Assembly (NCBI GenBank): GCA_001970855.1
Contig: LSSN01004452.1
Location: 1-28,188 of the forward strand
Length of the DNA stretch: 28,188 bases
Origin: Smittium culicis
Taxonomy: Eukaryota > Kickxellomycota > Harpellomycetes > Harpellales > Legeriomycetaceae
Direction: 5' to 3'
The position numbers and the translations under genes are program-made. A model generated the notes under the pieces. It was given only the letters and a program-made list of their open reading frames with translations, had not been told where the DNA came from and made no database searches. Positions 9,528 through 18,655 of this stretch are shown here, one piece after another; within the stretch, counting starts at the first letter, position 1; each line of letters begins with the position of its first letter.

Positions 9528-10787
9528 ATGGACAACGAATCTCTAAGGAAAAATCAACTAAATATCAAAAAATTAACAGCGAACGAATTGAGTTCCAGCT
9601 CTAGCTCTAGAGGAATGAATAATTCGAAAATAGATAAATCTTCTAAAGAAATAGAATATATTGAATTGGATGTAGACGTAGGTGTAAAAAAAAAAGGCGA
9701 TCAAAAGTCGATAGAAACCAACGATAATAAGAGAGTAGGAATAAAGAAAAGATACAAGGTGGCTATTATATTCTTGGCTCACGCATTAGTAATTATACCA
9801 TTACTACTTGTTGCCTTCATTTATCGAGAAAAAATTGCTCGATTTATATTATATATAGCTTACTATGCAAAAAAAAATTTCATAGCGTAAGTTTGTAACT
9901 TTTTTAATCTTTAGCTTAATGATATTAGTTTAATCAAGTATTTATTTCGAAATTCTGTAGCGGGAATCTCATTATGATTTTGCTTATATTTTTGGTATCT
10001 TTTCCTCCACTCTTCGGGTATTCATTGCTTATTTTGTTTTCAGGATTTGTTTTTGGCTTTCCGTATGGATTTTTCCCTTCGTTCATGGGAGCAATAATTG
10101 GAGGTGTATCTTGCTTTCTGACATTTAGGCTAGCTAAGCATAGACTTGATTTTATCATGAAATCGCATAAATTCTTGGAAGTTCTTCCTAGAGTAATTGA
10201 AAAAAAAGGTTTTAAGGTACTTATAAATATCATAAAATAATTCATATCAAGTCCTTTTTATTATAATTTCATGTTTTATAAACTCTGATGAATCATTCTT
10301 TGTACAATCACTAAACTAAAATTTTAAACTTTACCTTAAAGTTTGTCTAAATGCTTATCTAATCTTTCATTTTTGCTGTTGATGCCTTCAGTTTTTAGTT
10401 CTTATAAGGGTAGCCCCGTATCCTTACAATTTAATGAATGCACTGCTAAGCACAACAGATATATCTACCTTTAGATTCGCATTGGCTACGTCGATATCTC
10501 TAATTAAGCTACTCTTGTATGTGTTTATCGGGGCGCAGACTCAGTCGCTGGTTGAGGTTATCGGGGGATTAGGCTCAATTAGCAATAATGGACATTTAGC
10601 GACTCAAGCTCCAAACGAGGGTAAAATGAAGGCCTCAGTTTTAAGGACAGTAACAACTGTGCTTAGTATAATTTTAATAGTTGGTGTTTCACTATACACC
10701 TACTACTTAGTAAACAGAGAAATTGAAAGAGAAAAGAAAACTGAAACTGAAGCTGAAACTGAAAACCAGACTGTCGAAGAGCCATAG
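9528..10787 (+). CDS. VTT-domain (TVP38/TMEM64/SNARE-associated Golgi family) membrane protein, paralog 2
   Basis: Exons 9528-9886, 9961-10216 and 10392-10787, with introns of 74 and 175 nt, give 336 residues. The N-terminus of about 76 residues is polar, with a seven-residue run holding six Ser (22-27 all Ser). A first membrane segment spans roughly 78-99. Exon 2 carries PPLFGYSLLILFSGFVFGF and a GAIIGGVSCFLTFR glycine motif. Exon 3 opens FLVLIRVAPYPYN, then the last membrane segment and a highly acidic tail built from a repeated Thr-Glu pattern (near 10737-10764 in DNA). Intron positions and phases are those of paralogs 1 and 3: phase 2 after exon 1 and phase 0 after GFK. It lies in opposite orientation to the other two. 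The conserved ALPRLL of paralog 1 is changed to SLIKLL here, so this copy is the most divergent in that part. Role inferred from family: membrane traffic or lipid movement at Golgi, ER or endosome. Confidence 0.88.
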
Positions 10788-11030
10788 ATATCACTGCATT
10801 CACTCAATTGCTTATATCATTTCAATTTCAAGCATATTATTGGATACCTTCTACTGTATTGTTCATTAATAAAGTAAGCCTATGAGATTCAAGAGTCGTA
10901 GTCTCAAATTCAAAGCTGTTTATATTAAGTCTACTATTCCTCTTTTAATAACTATTCCTTTTTATAAATCAAAATAAAAGCTCTCTCTATAGTGTTTTAA
11001 TAAAAATTATCTTATAAAGAAAATCTCATT

Positions 11031-12679
11031 ATGCCAATTAGCATTTTCAATTCAGAAACCGATTTCAGAAATGCTCTCGCGCTAACTAGCCAGAAGCTGG
11101 TAATGTTTCTTAAAGTTCTTTCTTTCTTCTTTTTTTTTTTTTTTTCATAATCTAATTTATTATAATCACTTATTGTTTCCGCTGTTTGCTTTTCAGCTGG
11201 TGGTAAAATTCACTGCAACCTGTAAGCTTTTTATTTTTTAAAATTGTTTTACTTATAAAAAATTGCATTCCTTTTGTTTTCCTCTTTAACTTTTATAACA
11301 GCAAATGTATATATCTAGGGTGTCCACCTTGCAAAGCTATTGCTCCTCTATACTCACAACTTTCAAACCAATACACTAATGTCATTTTTGGAGAGGTACA
11401 AAATTTTACTTTAAATATAATTTTTTTAGAGGACATTTAACTAATTACTTATAATAATATTTTTAAATAGGTCGATGTTGATAAAAACCAAGTAAAATTT
11501 TAGTTATTATTTTAGTTGGAAATTTTTTAACAGATTTAATCTTTAGGAAATCGCCTCTTTTTGTAATGTCAGTTCAATGTAATTCTTGCTCAATTATTGT
11601 ATTCACTACTACTCTTTAGTATAATAATTTTTTTTTTTTTGATTTAAATTTAGGCCCACATTCCAGGTAAACTTTTTTAAAAAACATTTTCAGCCTCAAC
11701 TTTTCCTCATTTATAGGTCATTTAAATTCAACTAATTCTAATGCATAATTAGTTTTTCAAAAATATGCAAAAAGTTGATTCATTTTCCGGCGCAGATCCC
11801 AAAAAGCTTGTAGAAACGATCGTTAAACTTTCTTCTGGCGAAGGTATCCTTTTTTTTTTTTTTGCCTTCTATTTCATCCTTATTAATTTTTAACTTCGAT
11901 TTTGCGAAAAATAGCTAGTAGTTCCAAACCTTTAGAAGCCGAATTTCCCTCTTGCCCAGGACATGTAAAATTTAACCACAAGCGCTTACTATCCTGAAAG
12001 TTTTATACTCTGGTATGCAACTAATTTTTTTTCGCTTTAAATTAGGTCAACTTGAACCAATTTTTAATAAAAAAACAACTTGAGTGTCTCAACTACTCTG
12101 AAAAGTGTGATCCACAAAATATCTTAAATACCGGAGAAAGTTTTTTATCAAGCGATGTTGATGAACAGCTTCTTTTTAACTATCACTTCAGTCAACCCGT
12201 AAAAATATATGCTATCAAATTTATTCCTACAAAAGGTTTTGCTTTTTCTCAATTTCTATTGTATATTTTGAATTTTCCACAAAATTTACTAAAGTTTCTC
12301 AATAATTCCATACATAGATGTTAACTCTGCTCCAAAATCGATTAAAATATTTACTAACCTCCAGAGCTTCAGTTTTTCAGATGCTGAAAGTATGAACCCA
12401 ACAGATTCTACTGAGCTCACTGAGGAATTTTATAAGTCAGGAGGGATCTTTAAGGTCAAGTTTGTTAGATTCCAAAACATTAACAACATCTCGGTAAGTT
12501 TTCCAAATATATTTTTTAAAATTCGCACTTATATAAGATATCAAATTAATTTAATAATTTTTTAGATATTTATTGAAGACAACATTGGCGACGGTGATGT
12601 AACATCACTGCAAAACATCACCTTCATTGGTACTGCTACCCAACAAAGCGATTTCTCTGTTGTAACTGCTAAAGAATAA
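11031..12679 (+). CDS. Thioredoxin-PITH protein, TXNL1-like, eleven exons
   Basis: Exons: 11031-11099, 11197-11221, 11319-11395, 11471-11491, 11547-11578, 11654-11666, 11753-11843, 11915-11964, 12046-12235, 12318-12493 and 12566-12679. All introns are GT-AG (55-97 nt), giving 285 residues against 289 in human TXNL1. The N-terminal thioredoxin domain has the active site TWCPPCK (Cys33, Cys36) and the cis-proline in SSMPTFQFF (Pro76). The splice between exons 2 and 3 creates the Trp before the active-site Cys. The PITH domain (about 127-280) shows SSDVDEQLLF, QPVKIYAIKF, KSIKIFTNL, VRFQNINN and ITFIGT. Relatives are cytosolic and nuclear redox proteins that bind the 26S proteasome. An AATAAA lies 39 nt after the stop. 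The start is the only ATG that gives the conserved thioredoxin N-terminus. Confidence 0.92.
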
Positions 12680-12717
12680 TAACTTTAGGTTAAGCCTTTT
12701 GCTCTTAATATTATATT

Positions 12718-12723
12718 AATAAA
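12718..12723 (+). promoter_or_regulatory. Probable polyadenylation signal of the TXNL1-like gene
   Basis: AATAAA lies 39 nt downstream of the stop codon, followed by T-rich sequence. This is a normal position for a eukaryotic poly(A) signal, but AATAAA is also common by chance in DNA this AT-rich. Confidence 0.45.
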
Positions 12724-12998
12724 GTCTTGGCTTCTTTGATGCTCTTTTCACTTAATTAAAGCGTCTTGTAACACAATTTTTTCAAACCACTTCGATATTT
12801 TCAGTTTTTTTATTGAATACAATTTTTTACGATACCTGGTAAATTAACCAAGCGTGGGCTAAAATAGTTTACATCTTGACATAAATAATTCAAAGATCAC
12901 TCAACTTTGTACTTTTTGATTAATCTTTAATACATATTTATCTTAGCTAATGATATCTCAGAATGACTATTTTTGATTATTAATGTTAAATAAAAATG

Positions 12999-14011
12999 TT
13001 ATATGAGAATTAAAACTGATATAAACATAATAATTATCGTTATTGGAAAGCTGGTAATAAATCGCGGCGATATTGAAAAAAATTTAGGGTCATTAGTTGG
13101 AAGTATTTCAGATACCAAAAATTCACCCTTTCCAGGTTGATCACCTGAATTGCTGTCACCTTTGTCATTGCTAGAGTTTTTCTTATCATCATCGGGTGCT
13201 TTAGGTTTGTTATTATCAGAATTTTTGTTTGAAGTTTTATCAGAGCTAGGTCCTGAAGTTGGACTTGGTTTGTTAATTGATTTATTGTTCTTGGACGAAT
13301 CAACAGAATTGGGACTATTTTGAGAATTTTTATCCGAGCTGTTGTTGTTTTTAGGGTCAACTTGTTTATTATTTTGCTGAGGGGTTTCTTGTGAATTTGC
13401 ATCATTATTTTTAGGGTTTTGATCAACTCGCACTGGTTCCTGCGCAGTACTCATTGTTGGTCTATCTTGTTTATTTATGTTATTCTGATTTGGCGCATCC
13501 GCAGGAATAGCTCTTGTTGGGACTTCATTTGCCTTTGGATTAGAATTATCCTGTTTAATATCACTATTAAAAAGATAGCCCATTTAAATTTATACTTTTT
13601 TTATATAAAATTCTGGAATTTAAAATTAATAATGTTATCTAATCTAAATAAATCAGCTTTACGGTTTATAAGTGTTTGTCGCTGGTGGAGGAGGCTGCTT
13701 GTTTTCTCCAGCTTGCTGAGGTTGTCTAGGACTTTGACCAGGCTCTGGATTTTGCTGCTGAGCCTGATCCTGCCTTTTAAGAACATATTTTCCTCTTTGG
13801 ATTGCCTGATTATTATCTATTACCATTATATCAATTATTTTATTTTATTTTTAAATCTTAATAGAATAAATAGAAATTCACCTATATGATTCGTCTGTAT
13901 ATTTTCTCCAGGATTTTTTTTAAAGTTTGTAATTGAAACTTTGCTGAAAACGCATCGAAAAATTATGAAGATTGGTAGTGATAAGTAAATATTTAAGGAT
14001 AATAGTTTCAT
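12999..14011 (-). CDS. Low-complexity secreted or surface protein with signal peptide and hydrophobic C-terminus, three exons
   Basis: Exons 14011-13882, 13816-13663 and 13563-12999, with introns of 65 and 99 nt, give 282 residues. The ATG at 14011 starts MKLLSLNIYLSLPIFIIF, a convincing signal peptide. Residues 44-95 are Gln/Pro-rich (NPEPGQSPRQPQQ, KQPPPP). A dibasic KR at 57-58 is a possible Kex2-type cleavage site. Residues from about 96 to 240 are rich in Asn, Ser, Lys, Asp and Pro. The last 20 residues (263-282) are hydrophobic and end the protein without a charged tail. That layout fits a GPI-anchor signal or a single membrane anchor, so a wall- or surface-exposed protein is likely. 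No known domain is recognised and no function is assigned. Splices were chosen because they keep one frame and give good GT-AG sites (ATA G|gt, ag|AT AAT). A track of plus-strand open frame over this gene is a shadow. Confidence 0.75.
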
Positions 14012-14542
14012 TGTTAGAGCTTTTGATATTGGTATTAAATCGATATCTTGAAATATATGTATTGTTTATAAAATATGTTCAAAAGATTAGTTAAGCTGAT
14101 AGTCGTATCATGGCTTTAAAAGAGCAACAACAATTTCAGAGCAACTACAGTAATATATCGTAAAAAAATTGTAAAAAAACAATGAATTATATTATATCAT
14201 TTTTTTTGAATTTTATTGATTGCTATCAAATGAATTTTTATTTCTCATCCAAATACCGTATTGAATAATAATTCCTCTTTACTCGTGTCTCCACAAATTT
14301 ATTAACTTTTTTTTTTGAGTTATATTATAAGATAAATTCATTGAAATACAAGTGAAACATTAAATATTAAAAAACAATAACATATTTTGGCTACTCTATC
14401 AAGATATATAAAATTGTTTTATATCTTAATATATATATTTTTAAATTAGAAAATTGAAAAGCGAATATATTAGTAAATATTAATCTGATACCAAAAAAAA
14501 AGTGTTATCATTATATAACTTGTAGTTAATAAAATTTCATTG
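14012..14542. other. AT-rich spacer between the surface-protein gene and VTT paralog 3
   Basis: It holds the presumed promoter of the minus-strand surface-protein gene and the 3' region of VTT paralog 3. No coding or repeat signal was seen. Confidence 0.45.
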
Positions 14543-15806
14543 CTATATACTTTGATTTAGACTTTGATGTTTTAATTCTTTGTCTATTTCCCTTTCCAAA
14601 AGGAAATAAACGTAAACAAATACAAAAATTCCGATAATAGAGCTTACTATTAATACCACTAATTTTGATGTTGAGAATCTATCGTTTCCATATTTTGTAT
14701 CGCCGCCAAATATTTCAGCGATTGAATGGGCCTGTGAGCCTATAAAAATGTGAACTAATAGTTTTGGCAAAGAGCATGCAGTCGCTAATGTATATCTTGT
14801 GATTGAAATTTTTGTTGAGCTTAGAAGTACATTCATTATGTTAAATGGGTATGGTGCAATTCTTAGCAGTAATAAAAACTATATTTCATTGATGCATCAA
14901 TTCAACATTTTAAAATCAATAAAAAAGAATACATTAGTTCACAGCTATATTATTATTGAATCTTTTTTATCGTACTTTAAATGTGATTATCAATACAATA
15001 TAAGATAAATAGTACTAGTCCCCGTACCTTAAATCCTCGCTTTTCGACTATTTTTACAAGAAGCTCAAGTTTATGATAGTTAGCCACTAGTTTGTGAATG
15101 TAGCCCAAATTAAGAAATCTGGCACCGCAAAAACACCCTAATGATCCTAACATACCTCCTGTAAATACCGGAATGAAACCTAATGGGAACCCGAGTACGA
15201 AGCCAGAAAACACTACAGCGAAACCATGACCTATAATAGGCGGAAAGCTGCAGGAAAATGATATCAGTGATAGAATAATATAGCCCCTAAATACGTATTA
15301 AGTTTATAGTAAATCTTGAACTGATTTAATGAGATTAGTAAAAGTATAAATAATTAACGTTTAATTATGAGTAAAATTTATATGCCGACTAAGGATGAAT
15401 TGATAATGCAATATATATATATATTTGCCTTAAACAAGATACGAATCTAGCTAATAAACTGTATTGCTTACACGATTTTTTTGTCTTTTAAATAGTTAGC
15501 TAAAAGGATGGTATTATGTGACACTTCTTTTTTATACACAATAAAAAGAATAAATAATAAAAGCGAAATAAAGGCGTAAACGATGATGGGAATCCATAAT
15601 GTTAGAGAAAATTTTCTGGGTTTTGTATTAATTTTTGCTTCTATGATGTTTCCTTCTACGTCGTAATCATTCGTATTATCGTTTGAATCTTCTTTTCTTG
15701 GACAATCGTCGCTGTTGATTATAGATAATCTAACGTTACTTTTATCTGGATTTTCTGTTATTTCGAAATGCCCTAATGAGTACGAATATTTAGCATTGCA
15801 ACTCAT
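14543..15806 (-). CDS. VTT-domain (TVP38/TMEM64/SNARE-associated Golgi family) membrane protein, paralog 3
   Basis: Exons 15806-15472, 15286-15028 and 14878-14543, with introns of 185 and 149 nt, give 309 residues. The N-terminus (1-68) is acidic and Asn/Asp-rich. Membrane segment 1 lies at about 69-90. Exon 2 has SFPPIIGHGFAVVF, SGFVLGFPLGF and GGMLGSLGCFCGAR. Exon 3 opens FLLLLRIAPYPFN, followed by ATACSLPKLLVHIFIGSQAHS and a last membrane segment before a Lys/Glu tail. Intron positions match paralogs 1 and 2. Its exon 3 is closest to paralog 1 (LPKLLVHIFIGSQAHSIAEI against LPRLLIHIYVGSQALSIAEL), so these two probably share the more recent duplication. Role inferred from family only. Confidence 0.88.
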
Positions 15807-16573
15807 ATTAAAAAATGAATAAATTTCGATGACTTATTTGTAAAAGTAGCAACAGATACAAATAAATACTTTATTAACTTCCATTAGGGTCGCTATTTTA
15901 GCATAATAAATGACAATTATAAGGGTGAAACTCTTTTTTATTGCATAATATCATTTGATTGCTTTAAATTCTTATATTTCTAGAGTTCTAAATTACTGAA
16001 TAAATGCTAGACTGTAATTAAATTTATGCATTCTAGAACGATTATTTACAATAAAATATCCTAAAAATATAATTTTAATTTACTATATATACACTTATCT
16101 AGATTTTAATAAGCATATATACCATTATATAATCATTAACAGGATCGGGGGGGGGGGGGTTCTCATTAAATAAACTTTATTATGAACTGATAAAAAAAAT
16201 CGACAATTCGCAACATTTATCAAAATGCTAAAACTACTGAAAGTGAATTGAATAAACTTTTTATAAAATCTTCATCTAGTATTATTCATTCTCATAAAAA
16301 TTAATGTAAAATAATAAATTATGGATGAAATATGCGTTTCTCGCTTCTAAACGTGGATTGGTCTTGGTTTAACTTTATGGTATTTTGGGCCGTTTTTTTT
16401 TTTAGTACGCCTTATTATCAATAGATCCTTTTTGCAAAGCGCTAAATAAAGATAAAAATTCAAAAGCTATCCTTGAAAGCTTTTGAATTATAATTTATTC
16501 TCTATAATTAAACCTCAAGCCAATAAGCAAATAAGTACTGTTATTTAGCGTGTTTAGCGAACTTTAGCTATCT
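15807..16573. other. Intergenic stretch with a G13 run and a strong hairpin
   Basis: Upstream of VTT paralog 3. It contains 13 consecutive G at 16147-16159 in otherwise A/T DNA, and a perfect 12-bp inverted repeat at 16457-16468/16478-16489. A 30-codon ATG frame at 16332 (hydrophobic, Phe/Trp-rich) is too short to call. No other gene is seen. Confidence 0.5.
16457..16489. repeat. Perfect 12-bp inverted repeat (hairpin, 9-nt loop)
   Basis: AATTCAAAAGCT and AGCTTTTGAATT flank the loop ATCCTTGAA. It lies about 85 bp before a family 2 transposon copy and has no link to a gene end that I can see. It may be a relic of an inserted element's end or a local palindrome. Confidence 0.75.
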
Positions 16574-16819
16574 GGGAGATTCTGAACGAAGAGAACACTT
16601 TGTTGCAGTTTAATGTTATTGGCCTGTATAATCGCTTTTTTTAACTATTATTGGCGGAGCATAAAAGTAATTTTGATTTTTCTATTTCTTCGTTTCAATA
16701 TAAAATTATTATTTGCTAAAAATGTAAATTATTCTACTCATTGGCCGATTATTTTTTATGCGATTTTATATACTAAAACTCTTTACACTATAAAATGACC
16801 TCTTCATTAAGAATCACCC
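16574..16819 (+). mobile_element. Family 2 miniature transposon, copy A
   Basis: 246 bp bounded by inverted ends GGGAGATTCTGAACGAAGAG and, read from the other side, GGGTGATTCTTAATGAAGAG. Both flanks carry ATCT (16570-16573 and 16820-16823), a plausible 4-bp target duplication. A 61-codon frame inside it is non-conserved in copy B and is not a gene. Confidence 0.78.
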
Positions 16820-16927
16820 ATCTGTTTATTATCACGACTTTTAAATGGTCAAATTATCGTCCAGCTGTGTTTAAATTCTTCGAGATCCTTTCTTTTAATA
16901 AAAAGTAGTCTCCACATTTTGTAAATT

Positions 16928-17362
16928 TGGCATATTCTGAACGAAGATACCACTTTGCTGCTGTTCTATGTTATTGGCCTGATTATTAGTTTATTGATAA
17001 ACTATTGGTGAAATAGAAAATGCATATCGATTTTTCTAATTATTGGTTTAATTTAGATGTTTTTATTTCCTGAAAAAGGATAATTGTTTATTCATTAGCT
17101 ATAACTTTTTATTGGAATTTATACGTTTTAACTCTTTCACGGGCAGTAGACTGTTTTTGGCATAAAAATATAGCCAATAGATTTTAAATAGTATACTTTA
17201 ATTCTGAGAGTCGACAATATACAGGTTTGTTGTGATTTAATAGCAAATAATCAATATTCTTATAAATCATAAACGAATCATAAATTTGTTTTTTTCAAAG
17301 AGTGTTGGACGGGAAAGGGTTAAAATTTACACTATAAAATGACTCCTTCATAAAGAATGCCC
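16928..17362 (+). mobile_element. Family 2 miniature transposon, copy B, interrupted by a family 1 element
   Basis: It aligns with copy A along its length: 'ttctgaacgaaga' and 'gttattggcctg' on the left, 'acactataaaatgac' and 'ttca.aaagaat' on the right. The difference in length is accounted for by the 196-bp family 1 copy at 17128-17323. Without the insert it is about 243 bp, like copy A. Flanking 4-mers AATT and TATT match at three of four positions. Confidence 0.78.
17128..17323 (-). mobile_element. Family 1 miniature transposon, copy 7, nested in family 2 copy B
   Basis: 196 bp with intact TTAA at 17128-17131 and 17320-17323, in reverse orientation. The ends are TTAACTCTTTCACGGGC and TTGGACGGGAAAGGGTTAA. 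It is one of the best-preserved copies. The surrounding family 2 element supplies the pre-insertion sequence. Confidence 0.92.
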
Positions 17363-17560
17363 TATTTTTTCTTCATCTAGGTACTTATTTTTGGATCTAA
17401 CTACGCCACATATCAATACAGGATGTCCTTGAACACCATAACAAGAATTGTTTTGCCATTTTCTAATAAAAAAAGAACTCACCTAATCCTTTTCTGAGGG
17501 GAAGGGCAAGGAATAAAACACTCTAAAATTATATAAAATTATATAAAATTTTTATTCTGC
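17348..17560 (-). other. Coding-like remnant beside a transposon end, unassigned
   Basis: The minus strand is open for 45 codons from 17482 to a TGA at 17348 and reads like protein (for example WQNNSCYGVQGHPVLICGVV), with less A/T than its surroundings. A TAG interrupts the frame just upstream (17483-17485), beyond which FYSLPFPSEKD continues in the same frame. The last few codons run into the family 2 end. It may be a fragment of a decayed gene or transposase cut by the insertion, or chance; no family is recognised. Confidence 0.25.
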
Positions 17561-17826
17561 TCACGTTTTTTATATGGAGTTTTTCATTTGACGCATGATT
17601 ATTAATCTCCAATAAATCGCTCGAGATAAATATGTACCTGAACATATTAAATTATGGTTGGCTAAATATCTGATGTCTAAAAATAAAATCAATGGATCTC
17701 TTGCGATGATAAATTCCATTCCTCTAAAAAATGTTTTATTTTTTAGTTGCTGAGTGGCAATTTTTTAAATGTTTCGCCATATTATTAATACTATCAACTT
17801 TAAATAGTTGGCGTAAAGATAAATTT

Positions 17827-18013
17827 CGGAGATTCTAATGAAGAGCGGAACATTTTCTATTAAATTTTTCCTACGATTCAAATCTTATTTTGATTTTAGA
17901 TTCAATTAGAGTGAATTACCAAGTGAATTAGTTTTTTAGGCAATAATAACACTTAATTATTTTTAACAAATAAAATCATAAGAAAAAAATGTATTGCCTC
18001 CATAAGAATCCCG
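17827..18013 (+). mobile_element. Family 2 miniature transposon, copy C (short form)
   Basis: 187 bp between CGGAGATTCTAATGAAGAGC and, from the other side, CGGGATTCTTATGGAGGC. It is shorter than copies A and B and similar in length to copies D and F. Flanking 4-mers ATTT and ATAT match at three of four positions. A family 1 copy starts six bases after it. Confidence 0.65.
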
Positions 18014-18018
18014 ATATT

Positions 18019-18212
18019 TTAGCCCTTTACCGCCCATCACTCTTTAAAAAATTTATTTATTGATTCGTTAATAGTTTAAAAGATAACATATTATTTGCTT
18101 TTCTATATCACCTACCAATAAATGATTGAACTTTGCAAGTATCTTAATAAGCCGAGTACAGTTGGCTAGATTTGGTAGATCAAAAACAAGCTATCACACA
18201 GGAAAGGGTTAA
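18019..18212 (+). mobile_element. Family 1 miniature transposon, copy 8
   Basis: 194 bp in forward orientation. The left end TTAGCCCTTTACCGCCC has a mutated TTAA. The right end CACACAGGAAAGGGTTAA has an intact TTAA at 18209-18212. The body contains 'ggctagatttggtagatcaa', matching the consensus subterminal block. Confidence 0.85.
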
Positions 18213-18655
18213 GCTGAGTCAATATTAGACAATACAAAATACAATCATTTTGAATACTTTAATATACAAAAAAAACAGTTGCTAAATTTAATAAAGAGAG
18301 TACAAAAATAATGAGAAAGTTAAAGGGTTAAAATGTGCTTCCTCGAAAATTATGAAAAGATTATGGAATTAAGCACTTTGTTAAGAAGTATGAAAACAAA
18401 GAAATCTAAGATAAAAATGGGATAAATAAATGGTGATACTAAGGCTAAAATTGGGGGAAGGGGTGGGGGGGATTGCTTTGAAGCTATTCGTTTCTAACTT
18501 AATTCACAAAGCTAAATATATTCATATTTAAGCTAGTGGTGGATTATTAAAGTGGTAAGTATTATTGTAGTACTATACTTTTTATACACTCTTTGTATGA
18601 TAATTGAAATCTTTACAACATGGATATTAAGTATGAAGAAAATTGGGAAATAAAG
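18213..18655. other. 3' flank of the kinase gene with a G-rich motif
   Basis: An isolated AAAGGGTTAA-like string near 18320 resembles a family 1 end, but no partner end is found. The G-rich block at 18453-18471 is the only other structure seen. Confidence 0.45.
18453..18471 (+). other. Potential G-quadruplex motif
   Basis: The plus strand reads G5-AA-G4-T-G7, enough for four runs of three G. It lies about 185 bp beyond the stop codon of the minus-strand kinase gene, so the G-rich strand is the template strand there. A role in pausing or ending transcription is inference. Confidence 0.5.

Noticed and set aside
13040..13426. 128-codon minus-strand frame rich in Ile, Leu, Lys and Thr
   Set aside because: It is a frame-shifted shadow of exon 3 of the surface-protein gene, whose Asn/Lys-rich codons read as Ile/Leu/Thr in the next frame.
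13419..13889. 156-codon open frame on the plus strand
   Set aside because: It lies opposite the spliced surface-protein gene. The minus strand gives a signal peptide, consistent splicing and coherent low-complexity domains; the plus frame is Leu/Ile/Trp-rich antisense noise.
16332..16421. 30-codon ATG frame with a hydrophobic, Trp/Phe-rich translation, near a T-run and AG acceptor
   Set aside because: It could be a signal-anchor exon, but it is too short and no continuation in frame was found.
16613..16798. 61-codon plus-strand frame
   Set aside because: It lies inside family 2 copy A, does not start with ATG, and is not preserved in copy B.
18317..18331. Isolated AAAGGGTTAA string resembling a family 1 right end
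   Set aside because: No body or opposite end; probably chance, or a fragment too short to call.
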